Source of the DNA: Lachnospiraceae bacterium
GTDB lineage: Bacteria; Bacillota; Clostridia; Lachnospirales; Lachnospiraceae
Assembly: GCA_024687205.1 (NCBI GenBank)
Contig: JAILES010000069.1
Coordinates: 1 to 38,343 of the forward strand
Direction: 5' to 3'
DNA: 38,343 nucleotides
Shown here piece after piece: positions 1-8,123 of the stretch (its first letter is position 1; each line of letters opens with the position of its first letter). The notes beneath the pieces were generated by a model that ran no database searches, had not been told where the DNA came from, and saw only the letters and a list, made by a program, of their open reading frames with translations. The position numbers and the translations under genes were made by a program.

Positions 1-2355
1 AGTCTCATCGGTACCGAGAGCATACTCCAGCTTTCCTGCGATATTTACACCCTTTGAAATCAGTTCCTGGGTGGAATTGTTTGCAATGAGTCCTTCCTTT
101 GCGGCAGGAAGGGTTGTAAGGGCATTGGCTGTCTTGCCTACCAAGAATGATGTTTCAGCAGTACCGAAATCCACGTCGTCATCGCCCAGATACCAGGCAT
201 TAACACTGTAGTTCCCCAGAACCAGCCCCGGCACTTCAAGCCTGCCTGCCCCCTTTGCAACAGTTGTTTCATAATGTGTAGAGTTTATGGTAAATTCTAC
301 CTTACCCGTAGCAAAGTAATTGATGGCTATATTGACTATTGCTTTCTGGCCAAAGCTGATGTTGTCTACATTAACAGACAAACCTGTGCGCAGACTGCCG
401 TAATTATCATTTATGGCATTTTGTGGTTCCCACACACCCTCATCATTTATCGCGGCCGTGCCAGTCTTATCACCGCCTTTTATCTTATTATCCGAAACCG
501 TATTCCCTCCGGACTGATCAGACAGCCGGAGCGCCGGATCAGATGATCTTTCAATGATGTTGTTAGTCGCTCTGCTGCCGGCTCCCGAAATTGTAAGCTG
601 TCCGTCGTTGACACGGTTATCATAAAACACTACATTATCTTCAATAAATAACGTTTCTGAATCTAAACTAAATATATTTCTGCATATCTCAGTGCCGGCT
701 CCGCTTATCTGGCCATCACAATTTACTGTATTATCAGAGAATAAATTTCCTTCTCCCTTTACCTCTATCGATCCGTCAATCTCATTCCCACAAATCGTGG
801 TAGTATTTCCAGTAATTTTCACTTTTCCGCCAAATACGTTTCCTGTGAATTCGGTCGCATTTCCTGCTATTTCGGTATTCACTGCAACAGTACAATCCTC
901 AACCACAAGGTTATCTGCGCTTGCTGCATACAGGTTATTACCAATATTATTATTGATCAGGCAGTTATCATTTCCTGTGATCTCAATATTACCGGCGGTG
1001 TTGGTATTATCATAAATCGCATTATTTTTTCCGTGAACGATGAGACTGCCTGTCATCGTATTGTTCTGGAAATAGTTCCCGTCGGAATTAAGGCTTATTC
1101 CGTAGTCAAAGGTATTATCCCAAAGCTGGTTTTCATCTCCTGCCACTTCCGGAGAACATTCGAAGCGGTTTTTCGAAAAATGATTCTCTTCGCCGTACAC
1201 AGTTAAACTGCTTTTAAAGTCATTTCCCGATATTTCTATACCCGTTCCCGACACCTGACAATTAACTATCGTGTTGTTATGAAGATAACCGCCCGTTTGA
1301 TAAAACCTGTGGCTATCTCCCTTAATATCACAGTATTCCAGCATCGTCATATTTCCGCTTATCTGAACTTCATTCATTGTTGAATTTTTGATCAGCGTGT
1401 TATTGGATTGTTCAGAAACATCGATACTTTTAGTATTTCTTTTTTTATAATCTGTATCAAATCTCACGCTGTCTATAACTATGTCAGTAGCATTTACAAC
1501 GATGGTACCGTTTTCAAAATAAATATTCCTGATACTTGATCCGCTTGCCTCGCTTGTGAAATTGATCACATTTACAGCACAACCATAGTAACATTCCACA
1601 TGATCCTGTCTAGTAAATCTGGCTCCTCCTACCTCGGTATCAATGTTTACCGGTCTGTCTATGATCATACTGTAATTGCCCTGACCGTAAGAAGTCGGGA
1701 AATCACCGGCAAAATACAGGGTGCTGTCCGTATCTATATAATCGTATAAACGGTTACCTTCATAGTTATATTTGAATACATCAAAGAAATTATCAGCGTC
1801 TATAACATTGTCGTGTACTTCCGTATACTCATCTATAGTTACATTTGCTCCGCTCATGCCCCAATCACTATAGAGATTAGCACTGAAATTATTTATCACA
1901 TCATCTTCCACATCAAAGCTGACCCACTCGATCGGCACAAGGTAATCATCACCTCGCTCCACGCATTCCGCCGTGGCAGTTTTCCCGTTATAATTTATGG
2001 TTATATTTCCCGGGATCGTATAATAATCACTCTCAAACCTTACTATGATCTGATGCCTGTCCCCAAGCTTATAATCTATGGCTCTGATATTATATTCCGA
2101 ACCTGCGAGCGGTTCCTCGCTTACCTCTTCTTCATCCTCTGTGTCCACATCCTCCGACGTTTCCACGGCAACGTCTGTGATCCCTATCACCTCTTCACCC
2201 TCGTCAGCCGCATACACCATACGGGAAGCACTGCCTGCCAGCATCCCTGTTACGGGATCTTCCTCGGCACATACCGTAAATGACATGCAGTATGACATCA
2301 GCATACTTAAGAGCATAAATCTCGTGATCCTTGTGATGGTTTTTCTCCTGAACAT
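1..2355 (-). CDS. Secreted right-handed beta-helix surface protein with Ig-like domain, 3' end outside window
   Basis: Seen: 785 codons are in the window and no stop is reached, so the C-terminus lies beyond base 1. The ATG at 2355 follows AGGAG at good spacing. Residues 1-30 form a signal peptide (basic start, hydrophobic core, TVCAEE cleavage region). An acidic linker rich in Glu and Asp follows. A long Asn- and Gly-rich stretch (about residues 210-620) repeats short units such as ISGN, ITGN and DNT, the pattern of parallel beta-helix (pectate-lyase-like/NosD-like) repeats. Next comes a bacterial Ig-like domain (ending near LGNYSVNAWYLGDDD), then the start of a domain resembling the NST-QELIxxG...YALGTD repeats common in Lachnospiraceae surface proteins. 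Inferred role: cell-surface adhesion or polysaccharide contact. About 18-20 N-X-S/T sequons can be counted by eye, notable beside an STT3 gene, though Asn ladders in beta-helices create these by chance. Exact function unknown. Confidence 0.8.
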   Translation of the reverse strand, partial: MFRRKTITRITRFMLLSMLMSYCMSFTVCAEEDPVTGMLAGSASRMVYAADEGEEVIGITDVAVETSEDVDTEDEEEVSEEPLAGSEYNIRAIDYKLGDRHQIIVRFESDYYTIPGNITINYNGKTATAECVERGDDYLVPIEWVSFDVEDDVINNFSANLYSDWGMSGANVTIDEYTEVHDNVIDADNFFDVFKYNYEGNRLYDYIDTDSTLYFAGDFPTSYGQGNYSMIIDRPVNIDTEVGGARFTRQDHVECYYGCAVNVINFTSEASGSSIRNIYFENGTIVVNATDIVIDSVRFDTDYKKRNTKSIDVSEQSNNTLIKNSTMNEVQISGNMTMLEYCDIKGDSHRFYQTGGYLHNNTIVNCQVSGTGIEISGNDFKSSLTVYGEENHFSKNRFECSPEVAGDENQLWDNTFDYGISLNSDGNYFQNNTMTGSLIVHGKNNAIYDNTNTAGNIEITGNDNCLINNNIGNNLYAASADNLVVEDCTVAVNTEIAGNATEFTGNVFGGKVKITGNTTTICGNEIDGSIEVKGEGNLFSDNTVNCDGQISGAGTEICRNIFSLDSETLFIEDNVVFYDNRVNDGQLTISGAGSRATNNIIERSSDPALRLSDQSGGNTVSDNKIKGGDKTGTAAINDEGVWEPQNAINDNYGSLRTGLSVNVDNISFGQKAIVNIAINYFATGKVEFTINSTHYETTVAKGAGRLEVPGLVLGNYSVNAWYLGDDDVDFGTAETSFLVGKTANALTTLPAAKEGLIANNSTQELISKGVNIAGKLEYALGTDET

Positions 2356-2423
2356 ATAGTCTCTCCTTTATGAGCTCTGCTATGATGTGTTTCCTGTATC
2401 TGAAACAATACAAAATCGACGAT

Positions 2424-2452
2424 ATTATACTCTATCCATCTATCAATTTCAA
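2424..2452 (-). promoter_or_regulatory. Promoter of the beta-helix surface protein gene
   Basis: On the minus strand, -35 TTGAAA (2447-2452) and a perfect -10 TATAAT (2424-2429) are separated by 17 bases. The predicted start of transcription is near 2417, giving a leader of about 60 bases with an AGGAG Shine-Dalgarno site just before the ATG at 2355. The gap 2356-2563 holds nothing else clear. Confidence 0.75.
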
Positions 2453-2563
2453 CTGCCTTTTTATCAGCACTGTTTCCCCACCAAATTTATTAATCCTTGA
2501 CAATTATTCTCAACTCATCTACAATGATCATACAAAGGAGCGGTTTTCTACCGAAGGTAGCTT

Positions 2564-3046
2564 TTAGTGATCCGTCGGCGTACGCGCTTCTTTTTTTATA
2601 TTTATAACATCATAAAGAAAACACCCTTTATCATTTATTCTGATTACCGCCGTTGCTGCATAATAATTCAGGTATTTTTTTCTCTCCGAGCCGTCATATA
2701 CTCTTATAGCAAAGTGAACATCATATCTGTACCACCCCTTTATAGCATTTTCATTATGCTTAGGATCCTTATTTTCTATCCATCTCCGATTTGTAGCGTT
2801 AGCGACCAGTTCCGGTATTACCTGCGCAAGATTTGCCTTAGCCTTTGCTAATCCTCCTCTTAGCTTCTTTGTATATTCCGAATTTACATACTCATCGGCG
2901 AAAACTGAGTTTATCCTGACATTATCCCCTGTTTCAATGATTCTTATTTCCATATTGTCGTATTTCCTCAGATATTGTTCTACTTCATTCCATGCAATAT
3001 TTTGTTTCCCCGAAAAAATAATATCATTGATCTCTGTATACTTCAT
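2564..3046 (-). CDS. Putative PBECR-type (Barnase/EndoU/ColicinE5/RelE-like) nuclease, candidate toxin
   Basis: 160 residues from the ATG at 3046, which has AAGGG upstream; a start at 3088 is possible but would overlap the preceding gene by 32 bases. The C-terminal half carries spaced motifs that recall the phage Barnase-EndoU-ColicinE5/D-RelE-like nuclease group: an ATNRRWIENKDPKH block, GWYRYDVHF, a YYAATAVIR strand and a final FLYDVINIKKE segment. Conserved-looking His, Arg, Tyr and Lys could be catalytic (inference). The gene starts 10 bases after the stop of a small XRE regulator and shares its promoter, an arrangement typical of antitoxin-first toxin-antitoxin or phage-derived pairs. 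No terminator with a proper U-tract follows it. The family call is from memory of motif spacing; the toxin role is inference. Confidence 0.5.
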   Translation of the reverse strand: MKYTEINDIIFSGKQNIAWNEVEQYLRKYDNMEIRIIETGDNVRINSVFADEYVNSEYTKKLRGGLAKAKANLAQVIPELVANATNRRWIENKDPKHNENAIKGWYRYDVHFAIRVYDGSERKKYLNYYAATAVIRINDKGCFLYDVINIKKEARTPTDH

Positions 3047-3056
3047 TCTTTTCCCT

Positions 3057-3254
3057 TCATACTTCTTTAGCCTTAACGAGCTTCTCATACTCCAATTGAA
3101 ATGCTATCAACCGCGGTATATACTCCGGCGGTGTACGCCGTCCTGCCTCCCAATCCTCCAGAGTACGGACCGGTATCCCTGTACGTATTGAAAACTCTTT
3201 TCTGTTTTCACCGACGCTTTCACGAAGTTCTGTTATTTTTTCTGCTATGCTCAT
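3057..3254 (-). CDS. Small XRE-family helix-turn-helix regulator, candidate antitoxin/autorepressor
   Basis: 65 residues from the ATG at 3254, chosen because GGAGG lies 8 bases upstream; the longer reading from 3287 begins inside the promoter. The sequence has the XRE fold order: KITELRESVGENRKEFS (helices 1-2), then RTGIPVRTLEDWEAGRRTP, where TGIPVRTLEDWE is the turn and recognition helix, then a Leu- and Glu-rich tail. It lies directly upstream of the nuclease-like gene and is co-transcribed with it. Two 9-bp palindromes at its promoter (3269-3277 and 3310-3318) are likely autoregulatory sites. It may also influence the divergent STT3 gene, since one palindrome lies 18 bases upstream of that gene's -35. 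Confidence 0.8.
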   Translation of the reverse strand: MSIAEKITELRESVGENRKEFSIRTGIPVRTLEDWEAGRRTPPEYIPRLIAFQLEYEKLVKAKEV

Positions 3255-3268
3255 CTCAGCCACCTCCA

Positions 3269-3318
3269 CGCATTGCGTTAGTTTCACTATATCACATCTT
3301 ATTCATTTTCGCAATGCG
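3269..3318. promoter_or_regulatory. Paired palindromic operators CGCAWTGCG bracketing the XRE promoter
   Basis: CGCATTGCG at 3269-3277 and CGCAATGCG at 3310-3318 are each 9-bp palindromes about a central A/T base. Flanking bases extend them into 12-base inverted arms (CCACGCATTGCG at 3266-3277 against CGCAATGCGTGG at 3310-3321). One covers the -35 and the other the early transcribed region, the layout expected of repression by the adjacent XRE protein. Centre-to-centre distance is 41 bp, about four helical turns. Binding by this protein is inferred. Confidence 0.6.
3286..3314 (-). promoter_or_regulatory. Promoter of the XRE/nuclease pair
   Basis: On the minus strand -35 TTGCGA (3309-3314) and -10 TATAGT (3286-3291) have a 17-base spacer. 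Predicted +1 is near 3279, leaving a 25-base leader with GGAGG. The -35 overlaps one candidate operator, and the second lies just after +1. Confidence 0.7.
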
Positions 3319-3335
3319 TGGTGCGAGCAACTTAC

Positions 3336-3364
3336 TTGCACTCATATCTATCATCTGCTAAAAT
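3336..3364 (+). promoter_or_regulatory. Promoter of the STT3 gene, predicting a leaderless mRNA
   Basis: -35 TTGCAC (3336-3341) and -10 TAAAAT (3359-3364) with a 17-base spacer. With the usual distance from the -10, transcription would begin at about 3371, one base before the ATG at 3372. No Shine-Dalgarno site precedes that ATG. Confidence 0.6.
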
Positions 3365-3371
3365 CTCTTGC

Positions 3372-5627
3372 ATGACTGCAAAGAAGAACAAAACCGGATT
3401 TCTTATACCTCTGCTGATGCTGGCACTTATTGTCGCATCCGTATTGCTGCGTATCCCCGTATACAGCTATGTGAAAGAAAACGGAAACGACAGTTTCACG
3501 GATCCGGAGACCGGCAGTTTCTACTTAACTGAAATGGATTCCTATTATCATCTGCGCATGACCAAAGATATTCTGGATCACGGACATGCCGGAGATATCG
3601 AGAAGGACGGCGAACTGTGGGACAGTCTGAGCTACGCCCCGGAAGGCAGAAGTGCCGAGGATTATCGTCCTCTGATGGCTCATATCGCAGTGACCGCTTA
3701 CCGTATCATCTCTCTGTTTACGGATATCAATATCGAACAGATCGCCTACTGGCTTAATGTATTCTTATCGGCCCTGGTGATCATCCCTGTGTTCCTGCTG
3801 ACACGGGAACTTGGCAATACTTACGCAGCCATAGCAGCTTCAATTCTCTCCGCTCTAAATTACGGGTATTTTATACATACCGTTCCCGGTTTTTATGATA
3901 CCGATGCGGTTATAAGCTGGATCTCCTGTTTCTTTATATATTTCGGCTGTATGATGATAAAGAAAGCTGCGGCCAAGGAGCGCAAAGCCCTCATATTCCA
4001 TGCGACATGCTTTATTATAAGTGCCATTCTGCTATACAACAGCTGGTACGTTTATTATCTCTTCGTATTTATCGCAGCGGCTGCTTTCTTCATCTATGCC
4101 GCCCTTAAGTATAAGAAGGGAAAGGCAAAAAGCGTCGCCTTCCCCGCCTTATCCTCTCTGATCTTCATATTGCTTGTTTTCATCCTTGAACCGGGACTGA
4201 TCATCACCATCAGAGACACTCTTGCGAATATCTATTCCAAAGGTGCAGGCCTTTTCCCCGATATCTATGTTTCCGTATCCGAGATGAAAAAGACCGTACT
4301 CCTTACCGGCGGCCTCACCGGTCTTTTCCAGATGAAGGTACTTTCGGGCAATAACATAGGTCTGATAAACGCTGCGGGAGGACTTATCCCCTTTGCAGCC
4401 GCCATTGCCGGCCTGGTCTTTATCATCAAGTCGATCATAAAGAAAAATTTCTCAGCAGAACACATACTTCTTCTGATCTGGTATGGGATCACTTTGGTCC
4501 TTGCCTTCAGAGGCTGGCGCTTCATCATGCTCTTTGCAATACCCAATGCGATACTGGCCGGCTATTTCACCGGCTGGGTCTGCGAGCAGATGGATAAAGG
4601 CAAGATGATGGACCGCGGCCTTTACAAAATCATGCTCTTACTGCTGTTGTGTTTCCCCGCAATCTACGGCTCCTACAAATCCTTCGGCGATTCCCTGCCG
4701 ACGGTCGATCAGGGCCTAGGCAATACCCTGACCAAGATCAAAAATGAAACTCCCGATAATACCCTGCTTGCCAGCTGGTGGGACTACGGTTATTTCTTTG
4801 AAGAAAAAGCCGGCAGAAAAAGCCTGTTCGACGGCGGCAGCCAGAGCGGCATGAGATGCTATTTCACAGCCAAAGCCTTTGCAACTGATAATGAGCTCTT
4901 AAGCGCAAACATATTCCGTATGCTCTCGGCAGGCGGCGACGAAGCCTGCAGGATGATGCTTGATACCTTTGGTGAAAACGAAGATACTCTTGTCCTTATT
5001 GATGAACTGTTAGGTGGGACAAAAACCGAAGCAGCCGAATTGCTCATGACGAAAGACATCGACAAGAGCAGAAGAACTGAACTGCTTAAGCTGCTCTTCC
5101 CCGAGCATATCGATCAAACCGAAGTACTCATCACTCCCCATATGTCCCGTATAGCAGAGTGGTTTGCAGATTTCGGCATGAGTATGGGCGCCGATACACT
5201 TGAGCGTGCAAAATATTCCGTGGTCCTGAACAAGGTATCCGTTACCCTTCCTTCCGAAGGCAGATCCGTCTACAGCACCGACCATGGTTTTGAGATCGTG
5301 ATAGAAAAAAATCCCTACGGACTTAACGCGTACACAAGAGTATCCGAAAAAGATAACACTGCTCCGTATAAAATAGGAAAAGTGATGTATCTGAAAGATA
5401 ATGTTTTTTCGGAATATGCTGTCAGCAAAAATCTTTCCGACAGCGACTACTGCATGATCGTCGAAGAGCACGGGGATACGGCTTATTTATCCATGACCAC
5501 ACTGCCTCTTGCTTCTTCGGTGCTTGGCAGACTGTATTATGCTTATGGTGCGGGTCTTACGGAATACAGCTTTGAATCTTCCCTGTCTGAGGGAGCTTTA
5601 GTATACCGGCTGAAAGAAGTTCAGTGA
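3372..5627 (+). CDS. STT3/PglB/AglB-family oligosaccharyltransferase
   Basis: 751 residues; the size and layout (about 13 N-terminal membrane segments to residue ~435, then a soluble extracellular domain) fit STT3 proteins, which transfer a glycan from a polyisoprenyl phosphate carrier to Asn in N-X-S/T. Seen: EMDSYYH in the first outer loop (D56), a second acidic motif DTD at 176-178, SVSE at 301-304 (the external-loop-5 motif, in the archaeal/eukaryotic form rather than the TIxE usual in Campylobacter PglB), GWRF at 381-384 and the hallmark WWDYG at 469-473, followed by DGGSQ. All metal and acceptor-recognition motifs are therefore present. The ATG at 3372 is preferred to a GTG at 3318, which lies upstream of the promoter. 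The gene is the only plus-strand one here and converges on a flippase gene, overlapping it by 7 bases. Known substrate: none in this organism; N-glycosylation is inferred from family and context. Confidence 0.85.
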   Translation: MTAKKNKTGFLIPLLMLALIVASVLLRIPVYSYVKENGNDSFTDPETGSFYLTEMDSYYHLRMTKDILDHGHAGDIEKDGELWDSLSYAPEGRSAEDYRPLMAHIAVTAYRIISLFTDINIEQIAYWLNVFLSALVIIPVFLLTRELGNTYAAIAASILSALNYGYFIHTVPGFYDTDAVISWISCFFIYFGCMMIKKAAAKERKALIFHATCFIISAILLYNSWYVYYLFVFIAAAAFFIYAALKYKKGKAKSVAFPALSSLIFILLVFILEPGLIITIRDTLANIYSKGAGLFPDIYVSVSEMKKTVLLTGGLTGLFQMKVLSGNNIGLINAAGGLIPFAAAIAGLVFIIKSIIKKNFSAEHILLLIWYGITLVLAFRGWRFIMLFAIPNAILAGYFTGWVCEQMDKGKMMDRGLYKIMLLLLLCFPAIYGSYKSFGDSLPTVDQGLGNTLTKIKNETPDNTLLASWWDYGYFFEEKAGRKSLFDGGSQSGMRCYFTAKAFATDNELLSANIFRMLSAGGDEACRMMLDTFGENEDTLVLIDELLGGTKTEAAELLMTKDIDKSRRTELLKLLFPEHIDQTEVLITPHMSRIAEWFADFGMSMGADTLERAKYSVVLNKVSVTLPSEGRSVYSTDHGFEIVIEKNPYGLNAYTRVSEKDNTAPYKIGKVMYLKDNVFSEYAVSKNLSDSDYCMIVEEHGDTAYLSMTTLPLASSVLGRLYYAYGAGLTEYSFESSLSEGALVYRLKEVQ

Positions 5628-7051
5628 AGCGACTTAAGGATCCTCATTACTCCCTTGTCTTTCATTATCAAAAGTATCAATATATAAGAAACGACTCCTG
5701 CTGCCAGCTGTATAAACAGCAGCGGCAGTTTTGCCATAGCCATCCTTCCCGTTACATAAACAATCCCGGCCATACATATGCCTGCTGCTATCCTCTTAAA
5801 GGACGAGGCTAAGATCTGAGCCGGCTTGTATATCCCCGCACAATTACTCATGTAAAGTATCGTGATAAGAAGCTCTGCTGCTACGGAAGCCGCAACAGCT
5901 CCCGCCGCTGCGAAATGCGGTATCAGACAGAGATTTAAGCAAAAATTCAAAACAGCGCCCGCTATCAGATAACGGTTACTCTTACCCCGCTGTCCCGAGG
6001 GCACATAATAATGGGACTCCAGGCAGTTGCTCACAGCAATGATAAGTATAAGGGGAAGCATCAGATATATTAGTCCCTCCACAGCTTCATATCCTTCACC
6101 GAAAAGCAGGGGCACCAGATCATGGCTGATCCCCAGCAGACCGAATACCGCTCCGTAAACAAACAGCAGGATAAAATCCATGGAAGCACTTATCATCTCT
6201 TTGATCTTATCATGATCTTTTTCCGAAAACAGATAAGACATCCTGGCAGTCATAACCGAATTAAAGACAAGAAAAGCAAAAGCCTTTCCGACATTTATCA
6301 CCTTTGATGCCTGCTCATAATAACCGTTTTGATACTCATCTTTTGTAATAAGACCAATAAGTGTCTTATCCAGCACCAGATATACGGAAGTTGCTACAGC
6401 AGGGATAAAATATATGAGTGTTTCACGTAAATGAGAAAAAGGGGTCAGCTTTATCCCTTTTATGCTGCACAGATATTTCGGAAGAAACAGCCACATAAGC
6501 AGATTTGAGATAAGTAGCACAGATGAATTGATCAGGCAGTATAAAGCTATGTCTCCACTGCTCTTTACCAGCACAAACATAAGTATCACACCGGCAAGTT
6601 TTACAATCCCGCTAATTCCCGCAATTATACCCATACGTTCAATCCCGGTATAGAACCAGGATATATCCAGCATCGCAGCTACAAGACAGGGTGTCATCGC
6701 AATATACAAAAGTCTGTTTTCATGAGCATTAAAGATAAGTATGCTCCAGGGGATCAGCAGGACCAGCAGGCAGATGAAACTTAAGAGTTCTATTTCCAGG
6801 AAGCTTTTTGAACAGTTCCTCCTGTCATCACGCCTGACGGCTATTATCCTTGTCCCGTAAGTGTTCTTCCCCAGGGCACAGAACATAATGAAATACGCCG
6901 TCACCGATTCGGCAAAACTTACCCTTCCCACGCCATTGGCTTCCAGCACACGTGAAATATAGGGAACGGTGATAAAAGGCAGTGCTAAAGACAGCGCCTC
7001 ATAGATCAGCCTGTATATATAATTCTTTTTAAGACTAGGTTTTTCCGTCAT
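5621..7051 (-). CDS. Wzx-type polysaccharide/oligosaccharide flippase
   Basis: 476 residues, very hydrophobic, with about 12-14 membrane segments, a length normal for MOP-superfamily (Wzx/MurJ-like) exporters. The N-terminus KKNYIYRLIYEALSLALPFI followed by TVPYISRVLEANGVGRVSFA is a typical Wzx opening. Wzx proteins flip undecaprenyl-diphosphate-linked glycans across the membrane. The ATG at 7051 overlaps the stop of the upstream glycosyltransferase by four bases (ATGA), so translation is probably coupled. It is the last gene of the minus-strand glycan operon and its 3' end overlaps the 3' end of STT3. The pairing of a flippase with a transferase acting on the outer face is what a lipid-linked glycan pathway needs. 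The specific glycan is unknown. Confidence 0.88.
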   Translation of the reverse strand: MTEKPSLKKNYIYRLIYEALSLALPFITVPYISRVLEANGVGRVSFAESVTAYFIMFCALGKNTYGTRIIAVRRDDRRNCSKSFLEIELLSFICLLVLLIPWSILIFNAHENRLLYIAMTPCLVAAMLDISWFYTGIERMGIIAGISGIVKLAGVILMFVLVKSSGDIALYCLINSSVLLISNLLMWLFLPKYLCSIKGIKLTPFSHLRETLIYFIPAVATSVYLVLDKTLIGLITKDEYQNGYYEQASKVINVGKAFAFLVFNSVMTARMSYLFSEKDHDKIKEMISASMDFILLFVYGAVFGLLGISHDLVPLLFGEGYEAVEGLIYLMLPLILIIAVSNCLESHYYVPSGQRGKSNRYLIAGAVLNFCLNLCLIPHFAAAGAVAASVAAELLITILYMSNCAGIYKPAQILASSFKRIAAGICMAGIVYVTGRMAMAKLPLLFIQLAAGVVSYILILLIMKDKGVMRILKSLH

Positions 7052-8121
7052 TGTTTCTTAAGTTTATCCAGGGCACTTACAAGAGCATTCCTGAAATGCT
7101 CACCCTTCCTGATCTTTTCACCTTCGATAAGTGCATTCTCCGAGTACAGCTTCCATTCTTCTTCACTGATATTATTAAGAATATCGGCTATCTCATTTAA
7201 ATTTCCGATGCAGAGACCGACTTTATATTTCTCCACGAACAGGGCCGCTGCAGATTCTTTCCATACGATAACAGGTATTCCGGCAGACAGATACAGTCCC
7301 AGCTTATGGGGATCATTATACTTAAGATACTCACCATAAGAGCCCGTACCGCCTTCCGCTGCTTCACCGTCCCAGACCAGGCCGAAACCTCCCAGAAGCT
7401 TCTCTGCCAGTTCATCTGACGGAAATACGCCGTGATACTTAGCCGCAGTAAAATACTGCATGATGTTCTCATCCTTTTCCACCGGTCCGTACAGATGCAC
7501 GGGATAATCCGTTACTCCGCCCAGGAATCTTAAATATCCGCTTTTCTTAAGTTTCAGTCCCCCTGCCACTGTTATGCTCTTCTCAAATACAGGCTTCTTT
7601 ATCTCAGCGTTCCCGATATTATCAAATATCTCAACATCAACGAGCCTGTCCCTGCTCATACCTTTTGAAACAAACCACTCCAGCATGCGTTTATTGTGAA
7701 CTATTATCACTTCCGAATATCTGAACATAAATTCAAATTCATGTTTCAGAAATGTATTCTCGCAGTCCCGCAGTTTTTCCACATCAATAACCTGGGAAAT
7801 GAACTTCACATTTTTCTTTTTAAGCAGGCGGAGTATAAGATATCTGAAGGGCAGCGGCTCATACAGCGGATGCTGCATCAGCAGTATACCGTTCCTTTCT
7901 ATCTTACGGTAAGCCCTGATATAATCTTTTACAAAACAGAAATGTCTTTTTATAAATCCGGCTACACTGCGGCTTTCATTCTGCATACGGATATTCACGC
8001 GCTCAAAGCCAAGGCTGTCGGCTATAAGTGACATATCCCGGGGTGCTTTCCCCCAGGCATCACATCTGCCCTCATCCTTGTCACAGAGCTGATACAGTTT
8101 TTGACTTAATTCCGAAGTCAA
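7048..8121 (-). CDS. Glycosyltransferase resembling WbbI-type beta-1,6-galactofuranosyltransferases
   Basis: 357 residues. The start is a TTG at 8121, with AAGGGGAAG just upstream lying inside the end of the previous gene; no ATG or GTG fits. N-terminal motif GKAPRD and the C-terminal block YLKYNDPHKLGLYLSAGIPV then IVWKESAAALFV match the pattern of WbbI/Gal-furanosyltransferase proteins (nAgsKAprD... NNPHKlslYL.aGlPVI.w). Two Rossmann-like halves of a GT-B enzyme are expected. The likely reaction is transfer of a galactofuranosyl or similar sugar to a growing glycan at the inner membrane face; the sugar is not provable from sequence. It sits two bases after the GT2-GT4 fusion gene and overlaps the flippase gene by four bases, so it belongs to the same transcript. 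Confidence 0.7.
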   Translation of the reverse strand: MTSELSQKLYQLCDKDEGRCDAWGKAPRDMSLIADSLGFERVNIRMQNESRSVAGFIKRHFCFVKDYIRAYRKIERNGILLMQHPLYEPLPFRYLILRLLKKKNVKFISQVIDVEKLRDCENTFLKHEFEFMFRYSEVIIVHNKRMLEWFVSKGMSRDRLVDVEIFDNIGNAEIKKPVFEKSITVAGGLKLKKSGYLRFLGGVTDYPVHLYGPVEKDENIMQYFTAAKYHGVFPSDELAEKLLGGFGLVWDGEAAEGGTGSYGEYLKYNDPHKLGLYLSAGIPVIVWKESAAALFVEKYKVGLCIGNLNEIADILNNISEEEWKLYSENALIEGEKIRKGEHFRNALVSALDKLKKQ

Positions 8122-8123
8122 GA

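Noticed and set aside
2548..2565. Hairpin CTACC-GAA-GGTAG as terminator of the nuclease gene
   Set aside because: The stem is only 5 bp and the T-run follows it on the plus strand, the wrong side for the minus-strand gene.
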